Shown piece by piece: positions 49,107 through 62,825 of a DNA stretch of 64,000 bases. The notes below the pieces were generated by a model that saw only the letters and a list, made by a program, of their open reading frames with translations, was not told the origin of the DNA and searched no databases. This stretch comes from Monosporascus cannonballus (lineage: Eukaryota > Ascomycota > Sordariomycetes > Xylariales). Where the stretch lies: assembly GCA_004154925.1 (NCBI GenBank), contig QJNS01000073.1, forward strand, positions 1-64,000, given 5' to 3'. Position 1 is the first letter of the stretch, and every line of letters begins with the position of its first letter. Both the position numbers and the translations under genes were made by a program.

Positions 49107-52100
49107 ATGTTTACCAGCAAGCAGCCCGAGCAGCCCATTTACCAAATCTCTGATTACTCGAACACAGGAATGGAATCCGAGGAGGAAAAGAAAAAGCCTC
49201 ATTTTTTTCGCGAAAAGATTGTTCGACGTTTGGATATTATAAACGAACGTATTAACCAACTTAAAAAAACAATAATGATTTTACGATATCCTTTTAAGCT
49301 GCCTATAAGAAGCTGAAGGGAAAAAAAAAGCTACCGAAATCGGGAAACCTTTTTAAACAAATCAGGTTATCCAACTAAATTTTACCAAAAACCAGGAAAA
49401 GATTTTTAAATTTCCCAATCCAGAATGTTTCGACGGAACCTTAATTAAATTATAATTATTTTTAATTTAATATCGAATATATTGCGGGTATTTCTTTATT
49501 CGATTTCTTAAATTTATTATAGAAATCGAATTTGTAATGAAACAATTACGGAAAATACGATTATTTGGTTTAAATCCGTTATAAAAAGAACGTTACTTTA
49601 TTAATCGAAAAACGAAACCCGGAAGTAATACAAATTTATCACGATTACGAATAATTCACATAAATATTAGTAAAACATTTCGAAATAATAAACAAAAAAA
49701 ATAAAAACCGAAATATAAATCTAGTAATGACGATAAAAGTAATTAATATTTAATTCCGACAATAGATTAATTTAATTAGCCGCTAAGGTAAATTAAAAAT
49801 ATAAAATATTAATAATTAAGTTTTTCGACGGCCTGAAAAAAATATAAAGATATTTTCAAATTTAATCGGCTTAATTATTTATTTGATTATATCGTTATGT
49901 TAATTAAGATTAACGAATGACAATACGCATAAAGAATTAAAGGCATTAAAAGATATAATAACAAACCCCGATATACGGCTAATATTAACGTTTTTCGACG
50001 TAGCAACATTTTTTACGGCACAGAACCAGAACTTATGAAAATAAAAGTTATTCATAAGAAAACCTAGAACCAGACCAAATATTATAATTATAACAAAATA
50101 AGACACAAAGTAACGTAGTACAAAGCATCTAAAAACCCCGTCAAAACAACTAAAAATCTGTACTTAAGGGATAATCCAAAAAAAATCAAAAGGACGGAAA
50201 CAAATCTATCAACATAATACGACTTAAATACATATTAGGTTTCTTATAGCCAAAGGTTCAACAAAGATTATTACGATAAGAAATTCGACGAAAAATGCAA
50301 AAAGCCAGGAAACTGGCTTAAGAAATACCGCGAATGTAATAAAAAACATTATAAGGATATTTACGCGAATACCAGGATTAAATAAAGGAAGTTTATCTCG
50401 GAACCGTTGATTAATACGGCAAAATGCAGACCATATATTGTCGACGACGACAATATCCCGATTACAAAAAATAAAAATAATACATTTACGGACGGATTAC
50501 CCTCATATATTATAAAGGATTCAATTCTCCAAACCGTACCGGAAATAACAAAAAAGATAAATAATAATATCGATACTTTCGATCCATAATTCCAAAAAAT
50601 ATTGAACAACTGGCCGAAATAAAAGATTAGCCTAAAAGGAAATAATACCCCTAAAAGGACCCTATTTAGTATCACAAATAATATAACTATTAAACGAAAA
50701 AGGAATTAATTTAATATATAATGGAAAAATATTATCAAGATTTGTTTTAACTCTTTATTTTAAATTAGTATTTATTATAAACCCTTATAAAAAAGCCATC
50801 AAAAAAGAAATACGTTAATTTACAAGCGAGCTTTGAAATAATAATTAAAATGACATATAATAAGATATAGTTATAAACCTAAAAAAACAATTTATTCGAT
50901 ATGAAAAAAGATTACAATAAAATTGAAAATAGCTAATATAATTCGAAAAAACAATATGCCGACAATAACGATAAATACAGCAACTTAACGGGTTAAACGA
51001 AAAAATATAAACAAGATTCGACAAATTCGAACAGAAATTAAAAAAGTATTACCTGCAAAAAAGCCGCAAAATAATAAAGCCCAAAGAAATTAAAAGAAAT
51101 TCTCAAAAAGGGCTTTAAACACGACGATAAAAGCTATTAATAACCTTATCACCTTAAATCTACGAATCGAAACGTACTAATATACCGCAATAGTAAATTA
51201 CGAAACTCTATGTAAGAATTATATTACATTAAATATAGTTAATAAACTTAAATTACAATAAAAATATAAGTGAAAACTTTATATAATGACAAATACCGAA
51301 AATCAAGGATTCGCTTACGATAACGGAAATATTATATGAAAAATTAATTATTTCGAGACTTTTGTCCAGGCATGATATTAAATAATTAAATTCGACATCG
51401 TTCCATTTAGGAATTACGATATAATCCTAGAATTACTATGGATACGTTAATATAAAATTTTATTTAATAACGGAATTAATTAAATAAGATTCGCCTTATA
51501 CCCCATTGACGAATAAAAGAAAAAAAATAAGATGTTAATATTCGATTAATAATGGCGACAAATATAGGCATAAAGGTACGGCAAAAACCTTATTGCCCAA
51601 AAGAACAAAACATAAAAAAAGAACGGATGTTAAAGAAAAATACGACATATCTTTATTATCGTTAAAGCGAAATTAAAACAACTAAATAACGACCTAAACT
51701 AACAGGAGCCCAGGGAGTTAAAAAATCTGATCAATATACCATTATAATACCATAAATACGAACAGATTTTTAAAAAGGAATTCGATACGAAATTACTAAA
51801 ACATAACAAATAGGATCATAAAATAATTCTTAAAAAAGATCCTTAACAATGTTTTACTATATTTATAAACTTAACGGAAATTAATTCCGTACTTTTAAAA
51901 AATACCTGGAATATCGGTTCCGGAAAGAATAAATTCGACTTTCGAAATTATTAGCAAAATATCTAATATTCTTTATACTAAAAAAAATGAAACACTGCAA
52001 TCTATGGTTAATTATCAATAATTAAACGATATTATCATCAAAAATCGAATACCATTAGCCCTAATTATTAAACTAAAGGACCAACTTTACCAAACCAAAT

Positions 52101-54570
52101 AATTTATAATATTCGATTTTAAAAATAAATATAATCTTATTAGGATTAAAAAAGAATGCGAATAAAAAATAACCTTTAAAACGAAAAACGCAGTGTTTAA
52201 AAATTTGGTTATACCAATAGGAGTTACGAACGTACCAGTAACCTTTTAACGAATAATTAATTACGTATTACGAGAATACCTCGATTTTTTATTATTTGTT
52301 ATTTCGACGACATTTTTATTTTTTAAACACGGAAAAAGTATTCGTAAAACACGTTTATAAAGTTCTTTAAGCTTTATACAACGTAAGGTTATTTATTAAT
52401 ATAAAAATATTAGTTTTACGTACAAAAAATGAAATCTCTGGAATATATCATTATTCCAGGACATATCAGAATAAACCACAAAAGAATCCCTATGATTACA
52501 AAATAATAAACGCCAATTATAATTAAAAAGGTACAGGTATTTTTTGGATTCGCCAATTATTACAAGAAGTTTATTCGCAACTTTAGCAAAATAATTATAC
52601 CTTTAACAAATTTTACGAAAAAAACGAACGAATTGAAATAAACGCCAAATACGGAAAAAGCATTTCAGAATATTAAGGATATAATTACCAATAAATTAAT
52701 ATTAATTATATATAATTTAAACAGCCCCGTTAAACTAAAAACCGATATTTTGTATTACGCGTTAAACGTAATAATTAAATAAGGAAATAATTAAGGCAAA
52801 TTACATCTTATTATTTTTTTATATAAATTTAAAGAAGTTAAATTTAATTATGACATTCTAAATAAGAGATTTATGGCCATTATAATGGCATTTCGAAATT
52901 TAAGCATTTCTTAAAAGGAAATTTTTACCAGATTTAGGTTTATACGGATTATTAAAATCTTACCCGATTTATTACGATTAGAAAATTTACAGGACGATAA
53001 TTTCGCTATACAGAAAAAGTGGCGAATTTCGATTTCGTTATTATCCACAGAAAAGGCTTAGAAAATAGTAAAGCCAATGCCCTAAACAGGCGACCGGACT
53101 TTGAAGAAAAATTAGTCAAAATTAACCATATAATTTTTGATATTACTCTAGGAAAGTATTTATTCTTATAAGAAATTACGACAATTCGGCCAGTACCTTT
53201 CGATATACAATATAATATCCAGCAATATAACGACGGTCTCCCAAAAAATCCATAAACAGATAAGATGTAAATTCTAGAAAAATATTAAAAAGATTTAATA
53301 CGAAATATATACAAATATTAATTATATAGATATTTAGGGATTTATAAAACCTTAAAATGGTTTTAACGTACATATTCTTTCTTAAAATAAAATTAATAAT
53401 ATAAAAAGTCATATAGTGATATAATATTTGCGTTGAAACGAAAGCTCAATAACATAGGCCATACAAAAAATTACAGCTATTATTAATCGCAAAACGACCA
53501 TAATATTTAATCACATTCAATTTTCTTTTTAAACTTATTATATCAGAAAGTTTAATTATACAAATATATTACGATAGCATTTTCGTTATTATTCATCGGT
53601 TTATAAAGCTTTCTAATTTCCTACTATATCATAAAAATACAAACGCCTGATAAATAATATACATTTTTGGGGATATATTTTTAATATATACCAATTATTA
53701 ATAAAGATTATCCTAAATAAAAAATAGATATTCTTATTGAATTTTTAACAAAGACTAATAATATAAATCGGCCTAAATTACAAGTTATCCAACGTATTTA
53801 AACCTTAAACGGATGGATAAACGAAACGAACTAACCAACTTTTGGAAATATATTTACAATATTACATTAATTACGAATAAAACAATGAGGTTGGAAAATT
53901 ATTAATCGCATAATTAACTTATAATATTAATTATTATAAAAGCATTAAAATAATACCTGCAAATAAGAACTTTAATTTTATTTCAAAGGTTTACAGCAAA
54001 ATACACAACCATAATCTAATTAACGTTAAAATAATTTTTACATTAAAATCATTACAATAATTGTACTAAAAAAATAAAAACAAACTTAAAATTCGTACGT
54101 AACCAGATAAACAAATATTATAATTAAAAGAAATTAAAAGAATTAATTTTCGAAAAAAGGAAAATGGTTTTTTTTCGCTGCTAAAAAAATTTAAATAAAA
54201 CGATTTAACAAAAAACTGGATTTTAAATATATCGATTTATACAAAATTACCAAGAAAATCTTAGAAAATAATTACTAATTAAAACTATTACCAAAAAGTA
54301 AACTCCATTTAATTTTGTATATTTTGTTATTCGAATTAACAGCGGATATAATTAAGGTATGTATATACGGTATAAGATAACGTAAAAATAAAAAACAAAT
54401 AAGTTTACGAAATAAACAAGATTTTCGATATGCGAAAACAAAATAAACTTACTTAACACCTAATCAAATGGAAAAAATACCCGGATTTTGAAAATACTTA
54501 GGAATATGCCAAAAATCTTATTGGCGCCCAGTATCTATTAAAGCATTTTTACCAATAACGAAAGTGGCAA
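49107..54570 (+). pseudogene. E4 gag-pol remnant; gag start still open
   Basis: The gag ATG at 49107 and its first 69 codons are open (49107-49316, begins MFTSKQPEQPIYQISD; acidic then Lys-rich), 55 bp after the LTR. Beyond that the frame is broken. The knuckle near 50070-50115 reads Y-Y-N-Y-N-K-I-R-H, Cys converted to Tyr. A 60-codon stretch 50407-50589 remains open between gag and protease. RT ~52060-52700 with Y-F-D-D intact at 52300-52311. RNase H ~52730-53110, integrase ~53130-54100. Chromodomain ~54400-54550 reads V-Y-E-I-N-K-I-F-D-M-R-K-Q-N-K, then H-L-I-K-W-K-K-Y-P-D-F-E-N-T. Confidence 0.83.
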
Positions 54571-54639
54571 AATCGAAGGCCTCCCAGTCGATAATCGACC
54601 AATTTATGGTTGTAATAATGAACTAATCGAGAGGAATAA

Positions 54640-55010
54640 CGGTCGAAATTAACGCGGCTTTTAGGGCCTTTTTCTGCTTTTTACGTTCCAACTTATTTAA
54701 TTTTTCCAGGGACCGAAAATTTCGGGAAAATACATATACTATACGGTCGGCCCATAATTTCTTTTATTTTCGAAGCCGGCGAACCTTAGCCTGCGCCTAC
54801 TCCGTTTTTTTTTAGGCCTTTTCAAATTTTGTTTTAATTTTAAGATAATTAAAAACGAACTTTCGAGCTGAAAGGTAAAAAGGCCGTTAACGTCGTAAAG
54901 GCCTTAATACCGCGCCATATATTCCTTATACCGGGAAAAATTCGAAGAAATGCGACAAAATAATAATCCGCGACGAATATAATATAAACATATAGGTATA
55001 TCCATAACGC
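54640..55010 (-). pseudogene. Antisense coiled-coil ORF remnant of E4
   Basis: Between the chromodomain and the 3' LTR, opposite strand. One frame (about 54825-54655) reads A-Q-A-K-V-R-R-L-R-K-*-K-K-L-W-A-D-R-I-V, then F-R-S-L-E-K-L-N-K-L-E-R-K-K-Q-K-K-A-L-K, with stops only at former Gln/Trp codons. The upstream half overlaps an open frame at 54849-55352, which itself starts inside the LTR. Basic, helical, probably coiled coil; function unknown. Confidence 0.58.
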
Positions 55011-55150
55011 AAAAAGCAATAAATTTAAGCAAATTATTTTGCTTTCTAATTTTTCTCTTAATCTGTTTTTTAATACGGCCCGATATAATAACGAAAAAAA
55101 ACTTATAAAAAAGAAATCTTCGGGACGAATATTAAGAAAAAGGAAAATCG

Positions 55151-55520
55151 TATTACGACCTAATAGGTTACGGCCTCGGAAACGGTCGTAATAAGAAATT
55201 TGGTAAACCATGTAGGTTAAGTAACGTAATGGCTCGATAGGATCTATTGTAAAGCCCATAGAGCCGGATTCGACAAAATCTATCGTAAAGCCCATAAAGC
55301 CAGGTTCAACAGGATAAAAGAAAATTAAGATATATGTGCTTATTATTTCCATAATTTAGATAACTTTAGCTTGCAATATAATATCGTCACTGAAGGCACC
55401 TTTGGTATTACGAGACGTAACACGTTACTGTATCTATTACTTAGATTCCCACGATACTTCTGCCAACATAAACCCGTACGACTAAGGTTTAATAGTTAGT
55501 TAAACCCCCTAGCCGTCACA
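55151..55520 (+). repeat. E4 3' LTR
   Basis: Starts TATTACGACC (inner edge mutated), ends AGCCGTCACA (outer edge intact). The last ~130 bp are nearly unmutated compared with the 5' copy. Confidence 0.9.
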
Positions 55521-55663
55521 TTACTAGTATAAATCCACCATTTGGCAGCTAGTGGGAAACGCCAGATAGAAGTAACCTAATACACTTACTTCTTGGAATA
55601 TGCTCTGCAACTGGTCGGAGATCATCTTATCCAGCTTATAGCTGTCTATTATCTTACACTAAT

Positions 55664-56100
55664 TCAGCTTGTAACCTTCGAAAAACAGTTGCAATCCTTT
55701 TTTTCTTTAAAATCACTTTCTAACGACGCAAACATCGCAACTTATTTATTCTTTTTAATATCTCTTCTTAAAACTTTTGCTGTAATTCTACAAGTTCGTT
55801 TTTAACGACACGACGTTTTCTTTAAAAACAGTTACGTTTAGAATTAATATTCTTTAATAAAAATATAGCGATCGTTAATCTGTTACAATCACGTTGATAA
55901 CGAATATACTAATAACAACTTAGGATATTCTCTATTATAAAATATTCAGACTTTCCGAACGAAAAATAACTGGAGTCCGACAATATTTCAATGCTAAACT
56001 TAACAATATAATCAGACTGATTATTACGGGATTAACGCGTTAATTTTTTTACCCGACTCGCCATAAATAATTAACGACAAAAAAATTAATTTTGAATTAG
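55664..56100 (-). pseudogene. Antisense coiled-coil ORF remnant of E6
   Basis: Upstream of the E6 3' LTR on the opposite strand. A frame within ~55830-55664 reads L-Q-Q-K-F-*-E-E-I-L-K-R-I-N-K-L-R-C-L-R, then R-*-K-V-I-L-K-K-K-R-I and V-F-R-R-L-Q-A-E-L. The stops are at Gln-type codons. It matches the family A antisense ORFs in motif order (basic LR-[KR]-Q-K followed by an RR-x-L segment), although families A and B differ in LTR and pol. The family C insertion cuts its downstream part, which would continue left of 48604. Confidence 0.55.
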
Positions 56101-56155
56101 AAAAGAAAAACGCTTACCTTTTTATTTTTGGGACAAAAATTCTGAAAAAAAATAA

Positions 56156-56570
56156 TGTTATAGATTTCCGAACGGACCAGTTTTGAAAGCCCTAAGGCTG
56201 CAGAAATAATAAAGTTCCCCACTTTAGGTCACGTAACTTAAGGTAATTTAACTAATTTATTAAATTACAGAAATCACTCTAATCTAAGTAATTTAACAAA
56301 TCCAAAAAATCAATATTATACTGGTGAAATAAAAAAGAGGCATAAAACTTTAGATTTCCTATATAAATAGTATTTACTTAATTTTCGCTTTTTAGTTATC
56401 AATCTAAGTCTACACCCAGAGACAGCCGTTCTTTACTATGGAAAAAGTCTTTATATCTCTTTAACAAACAGACCACTAAATTATTTCTCGCCCTATTATT
56501 ATCTGCAAATCAAGAGCTCATTTCGAATGCTGTGTATGCCTCTAAGTGAATATATGACAGGTTCGTTACA
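56156..56570 (+). repeat. E6 3' LTR
   Basis: Starts TGTTATAGATT, ends GGTTCGTTACA. CACGTA at 56230-56235 is a half-mutated form of CACGTG in the 5' copy. Confidence 0.88.
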
Positions 56571-56575
56571 TTATC

Positions 56576-56976
56576 GCTCTTTTTAGTTCATTTAAGCTTT
56601 AAGAAATAAACGAAACTTAAAAGCCTTATAGTTAAATTAATAAATATTCGGAAAAGAAAACTTAACAGAATTTTAAAAAGTTATTATAACTCATTTGAAA
56701 ACGCATATTACTAAACGGTAAACGTATTTTTAATAAATTTATATATAATTAATTTCTTAAAATAATAAACTTTTATAATACTTTTCTTAGTATATACAAA
56801 TATAAAATTTATATTAATAATATTCTTTTTTAAAACAAGTAAACTTTTAAAGAAATTATTTAAATTTCAGTAATCATGTTGTTTATATGTTATATGTTAT
56901 ATATAATATATTGTAAATTTTAACGAGCGTATATTTTTTAAATTATTTTATTTTAATTTCGTTATTAATATTTACA
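56576..56976. other. AT-rich spacer, nothing recognised
   Basis: About 400 bp right of E6; contains short TATGTTATATGT repeats near 56886-56905. No coding signal. Confidence 0.4.
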
Positions 56977-57116
56977 TATAATGTAACGAACCTGCTATAC
57001 ATCCACCTCGAGGTATAAGCAGTACCCGAAAAGCGTTTTAATTTACAGGTAACAATAGGGCGAAAAATAATTTAGTGGTTTTGTTCGTTAAGGACATTTA
57101 AAAACTTTTCCTTTAA

Positions 57117-57486
57117 TGTTACGACCCAACCCAAGATCGGCCACGAAAACGGTCGGACCCACAAAAAAGAGTTACGTAATTTAGATCTCTTTTGGCATCA
57201 AAATCCAAATAAATCCATACAAAATTAACCGAATCCAATGGCATTGGATCTTTAATAACGTTAAAATCCTATAAAGATCCATTTAACTTATGAAGATATA
57301 TATGTTTATTATTTCCATAATTTAGATAATTTTAGCTTATAATATAATATCGTTACTTAAGGTATTTTTGATATTATAAGATATAGTACGTTATTATATT
57401 TATTACTTAGATTTTTACGATATTCCTATTAACATAAACCCGTATAACTTAGGTTTAATAATTGGTTAAACCGCTTAGCCGTTATA
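57117..57486 (+). repeat. E5 5' LTR
   Basis: Starts TGTTACGACCCAACCC, inner end GCCGTTATA. TACGTA at 57173-57178 where the solo LTR has CACGTG, the expected RIP product. Confidence 0.9.
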
Positions 57487-57544
57487 CGTTACAAATTTTT
57501 ATTTAATAATACCATTAAACTTTAAATAATATTTAATATTGTCA

Positions 57545-60500
57545 AAATATTAACCAGTATTTAAAAAACCTTTATTTAGCAGCTTTAAGTTCGAATTCGG
57601 GAGCTGGAAAAAGAAGTTTAACAATTTAAAATTACGTCTGCCCAACCCTTTTTCGTTCGTATAAAGCCGAAAAAACCAGAACCCTATAATGAAAAAGGTA
57701 ACCTTTAAACCTTTTTAATTTAGGCACGAATTTACCTTTGCTTTTTAAATCTTAGCAACCTAACAAATATGGTTTTAACAGTAAAAATATGCCTAATAAA
57801 AAATACGGCTAATTAATTTAAGCCTATTATAAGAAATTTTTTGGCAATAAAAAAAGCAGATAAAAAGGATTTTATTAATAAGATTTTTTCGATTTATATT
57901 AATTTCTAAAACAAAGTACGCAATAATTTCGGTAATCCGGATAAAAAACGATTAATAATTTAATAATTCCTATAATTCCGACAAAAAGGATTTGCGTCCA
58001 AATACGCCGTAACCTTTAAAAGTTTTATAATTAAGGCAAAATAAAAAAATAATAAAGCCGATATCTTTATCGATATATTTTATAAAAAATTAAAAAATAA
58101 TATAAAGAATAAAATTATTCGGATTAAACGATTAATTGCCCTGGACCGGTATATTGTAAAGGTAATTAAGATTAATAATCGATAGTTTAAAAAACGACAG
58201 GAGAAAAAAGGATAATATACCTTATGTTCGGGATATAAGTCTAACCAGGGGAAAAAACGAAACGTATTTTTTATTTTTTATAAAACGGCGCCAGGACCTA
58301 TGGAATTCGGCGTTACCCATAAATAAGATTAGAGCCAAATTAAGTACTTTAATTATAATAAAATGGAACATAAGGCCTATAAGTATAAAAAACCCAAGAA
58401 GCTACAATAAGAAAACTGGACCTCTGTACCAGAGGAATAATCTAGGAATAATTAAGGAAACGATAGCAAAGTTATTAACATAATTTAAGTTAAATACGTA
58501 TCAGGCCTTAAGTAAAAGGTCTAAAAAGGACTATTATAATAAGAAATCGGACGAAAAATGCGAAAAGCCAAAAAGCTGGCTTAATAGGCAATACGAGCAT
58601 AATAAGAGGTATAATAAGGATAGTTACGCGAATATCAGAGTTAAATAGAAAAAGTTTATCCCGGAATATCCGATCGATATGGCAGAATGTACGCCATATA
58701 CTATTAACGACGAAAATGCCCCGATTACGAAAAATAAAAATAATATATTTACGTACGAATTACCTGCATATATTATAAGGGATTCGATTTTCTAAACCGA
58801 ACCGGGTATAACAAAAACGATAAATAATAATATCGACAGCTTCGAACTATAGCCCCCAAAAATGTCCAATAGTTGGCCGAAGCAAAAAATTAGCCCGAAG
58901 GAAAGTAATGTTCGTAAGAAAACCCTTTTTGTTATTATGGATAATGTAATTATTAAACGGAAAAGGAGTTAATCCAGCGTACAATAAAAAAATATTATTA
59001 AAAAATTATTACGAATTTTTATTTTTAATTGGTATTTATTATAAATTCTTACAAAAAAAAGGCCATTAAAAAAGATACATTAATTTATAAAAGATTTTTA
59101 AAACGATAGCCAAAATGACGCATAATGGGATATAATCGTAAATATAAAAAAATAATTTATTCCATAAAAAACGGAATTGCAAAAAAATTAAAAACAATTA
59201 ATACGGCTTAAAGAAATAATACGTTAATAATAACGATAAATATAATAACTTAATGCCTTAAACGAAAAAACATAAATAAGATTTGACCGATCTAAATAAA
59301 AATTAAAAGAAAAAGGTTATTTATAAAGAAGCCGCAGGATAACGAAATTTAAAGAAATTAAAAGGAATTTTTAAAAAAAGCTTTAAACGCGATATTAAGA
59401 AACGTTAACGACCCTATTACGTTGGATATACGAATCAGAACGTATTAATATATCGTAATGGTAAATTATAAAGCTCTGGGCAGAACTTATATTGTACCGG
59501 ATATAATTAATAAGTTTAAATTGCTATGGAAATGTAAGTTAAAATCCTATATAACGATAAATGGCAAAAGTTAGGAATTCGTTTACGATAACGGAAAAAT
59601 TATACGTAAAATTAATTACTTTAAGATTTTTATTTAAAAACGATATTAAATAATTAATTTCGATATCGTTTTATTTAGGAATTATAATATAATTTTAAAA
59701 TTATTATGGATATGCCAGTACGAAATTTTAATTAACGGCGGAATTGGCCAGGTAAAATTTATTTTTTTTATTAATAAATAAAAAAAGGAAAAATTGAAAT
59801 TTTAATATTCGATGGATGATAACGATAAATATAAGCATAAGAATATAACAAATACCTTATTACTTAAAAAGACAAAATATAAAAAAACGGGTATTAAAGA
59901 AAAATACGACGTATTATTATTATTATTAAAGCGAAACTAAACTAATTAAATACCGATCTGGAATAATAAGAATAATAACTTAAAAAATTAAAAAGTTTAA
60001 TTAATATATTATTAAAATATTATAAATACGAATAGCTTTTTATGAAAAAGCTTAATACGAAATTACCAGAATATAACGAATAAAATTATAAAATAATTTT
60101 CAAAAAAGGATTTTCGACAAAGTTTTACCTTATTTATAATCTTAATAAAAACGAATTACGTACTTTTAAAAAATATTTAAAAAATCGGCTATAAAAAGGA
60201 TATATTCGATTTTCGAAATTACTAATAAAATATCTTATGTTTTTTGTACCTAAAAATAATAAGAAATTACGATTTATAATTAATTACCGATAATTAAATA
60301 ACCTTAATATTAAAAATTAAATATTATTATTTTTAATTACAAAAATAAAAAACCAATTTTATGAAACTAAGTAATTTATAATATTCGATTTTAAAAATAA
60401 ATATAATTTTATTAAAATTAAAAAAGAATACGAATAAAAAATAACTTTTAAAACAAAGTATAAATTATTTAAGTATTTAGTTATATTAATAGAATTTATG

Positions 60501-62825
60501 AACGTATTAGTAATCTTTTAGCAAATAATTAATTACGTATTACGAAAGTACCTTAATATTTTTATTGTTTATTATTTCGATAATATTTTTATTTTTTCGG
60601 AAATAAAAAAATATACGTAAAATACGTTTATAAAAATTTTTAAATTTTATAAAACGTAAGATTATTTATTAACGCAAAAAAAAATTAATTCCATATATAG
60701 AAAATAAAATATTTGGGATATATTATTATTTTAAAATATATTAAGATAAACCTTAAAAAAATCGTTATAATCATAAAATAACAGATATTAAATAGGGTTA
60801 AAAAAGTATAGGCATTTTTTGAATTTGCCAATTATTACAGGAAGTTTATTCGAAATTTTGGCAAAATAATTATACCTTTAATAAATTTTACGAAAAAGAA
60901 ATTTAAATAAACGTTAAATATAGAAAAAATATTTTAAGATATTAAGGATGTAATTATTAGCAAATTAATATTAATTATATACGATTTAAACCGTTTTATT
61001 AAATTATAAACCGATATTTCGGATTATATATTAAACGTAATAATTAGATAACGAAATAATTAAGGTAAATTATATTTTATTGTATTTTTTTCGTATAAAT
61101 TAAAAAAATATAAATTTAATTACGATATTCCAAATAAGGAATTTATAGTTATTATTATGGTATTTCGAAAGTTTAAGTATTTTTTAAAAAAAAACTTATA
61201 CCAAATTAAAGTTTATATAAATTATTAAAATCTTACCCGATTTACTACGATTAAGGAGCTTATAAAACGATAACTTCGTTACGCGAAAAAATTGGCGAAC
61301 TTCGATTTCGTTATTATCCATAAAAAAATTTAAAGAATGGCAAAGTAAATCCTTTAAATAAACGATTAAACCTTAAAAAAAATTAGTTAAAATTAGCTAT
61401 ATAATTTTTGATACTATTATAAAAAATATTTACGCTTACGACAAATTACGATAATTCGGGCAGTACCTTTTGATATGTATTAAAGAATTTAGCAGTATAA
61501 CGATAATTTTCTAAAAAACCAAAAATTAAATAAAATATAAGTTTTAAAAAATACTCAAAGGATTTAATATGAAAAATATATAAACATTAATTACATAAAT
61601 ATTTAAGGATTTATAAAACCTTAAACCGATTTTAATGTATATATTTCTTTCTTAAAATAAAATTAACGGTATAGAAAATTATATAATAATGCAATATTTG
61701 CGCCAAAGTAAAGACTTAATGACATATGCTATATGGAAAATTACAATTATTATTAATCGCAAAACGATTATAATATTTAGTTATATTCGATTTTATTATT
61801 AAGTTTTTTATATCAAAAGATCTAATTACAGAAATATATTATAATAATATTTTCGTAATTATTAATCGATTTACGAAATCTTTTTATTTTTTATCATATT
61901 ATTAGGATATAAACGCCGAAACACTAATATATATTTTTTTCAAATATATTTTCAGCATATACAGATTACCAATAAAATTGATATTAAATAAAGGATTAAT
62001 ATTTGTATTTAAATTTTGGCAAGGCCTAATAATATAAATCGGCCTAAATCATAAGTTATCCAGCGTATTTAAACCATAAATAAATAAATAAATAAATAAA
62101 ACAAATTAAATTTTAAAAATTTACTTATAATATTATATTAATTACGAATAAAATAATTAAGTTAAAAAGTTACCGATTATTTAATTAACTTATAATATTA
62201 ATTATTACGAAAATATTGAAATAATACTTACAAACGTAAATTTTGGTTTTATTTCAGAAATTTATGGAAAAATACGTAATAATGGTTTAATTAATATTAA
62301 AATAATCCTTACGTTAAAATAGTTATAATAATTATACTAGAAAATAAAGATAAAACTAGAATTCGTACGAAATTAAATAAATAAGCATTATAACTAAAAA
62401 AAGTTAAAGGAATTAATTTTCGAAAAGGAAAAATAATTTTCCTCGTTATAAAAAACATTTAAATAAAATAACTTAGCAAAAAACTTGGTTTTAAATATAT
62501 CGGTTTATATAAAATCGCTAAAAAAATCTCAGAAAATAATTATTAATTAGAACTTTTACCAAAAATTAAATTCCATCTAATTTTTCATATTTTTTTACTT
62601 AAATTAACAACAAATATTATTAAGGTATATACGGTATAAAATAATTTGGAAATAAAAAACGAACTAACATACGAAATAAAGAAAATATTCGACATACGGA
62701 AACAAAACGGACTTATTTAGTACCTAATCAAATAAAAAAAGTACCCAAATTCCGAAAATACCTGGGAACCCGCCAAGCACCTTATTGGCGCCCAGTACCT
62801 ATTAAAGAATTTTCACTAGCAATAA
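57545..62825 (+). pseudogene. E5 gag-pol remnant with chromodomain
   Basis: Heavily mutated. Knuckle ~58343-58387 reads Y-F-N-Y-N-K-M-E-H-K-A-Y-K-Y: all Cys lost, His kept, Gly lost. Protease-like segment ~59458-59515 (V-N-Y-K-A-L-G-R-T-Y-I-V-P-D). RT ~60350-60990; the catalytic motif reads Y-F-D-N at 60573-60584. RNase H ~61000-61390. Integrase ~61400-62350 (I-F-V-I-I-N-R-F-T-K-type core near 61850). Chromodomain ~62660-62815 reads T-Y-E-I-K-K-I-F-D-I-R-K-Q-N-G, then Y-P-N-S-E-N-T-W-E-P-A-K-H-L-I-G; its last third is nearly intact. Confidence 0.83.

Larger units (their letters stand above)
48682..55520 (+). mobile_element. E4: full-length family A Ty3/gypsy chromovirus
   Basis: 6839 bp, LTRs 48682-49051 and 55151-55520 (370 bp each), perfect TTACT duplication (48677-48681 and 55521-55525). 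Inserted in the family C solo LTR inside E6. Purine-rich AAGAAAAAGGAAAATCG precedes the 3' LTR. Confidence 0.92.
48609..55658 (+). repeat. Solo LTR, family C (206 bp), split by E4
   Basis: Two pieces, 48609-48681 and 55526-55658 (with the E4 target TTACT duplicated), rebuild a 206-bp copy of the E3 LTR. TG..CA ends and a perfect duplication CTAAT (48604-48608 and 55659-55663). It interrupts E6 downstream of its chromodomain. Confidence 0.88.
41887..56570 (+). mobile_element. E6: family B Ty3/gypsy chromovirus, split by two insertions
   Basis: LTRs 41887-42299 (413 bp) and 56156-56570 (415 bp), perfect 5-bp duplication TTATC (41882-41886 and 56571-56575). Interrupted by a family A solo LTR (47411-47783) and by a family C solo LTR that is itself split by E4 (48609-55658). 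Net length ~7.25 kb. Carries gag with CCHC, RT, RNase H, integrase, chromodomain and an antisense ORF before the 3' LTR. Confidence 0.88.

Noticed and set aside
54849..55352. 167-codon minus-strand open frame in E4
   Set aside because: Its first ~70 codons lie inside the 3' LTR. Only the downstream part overlaps the antisense coiled-coil remnant, which is recorded separately in its better-supported frame.
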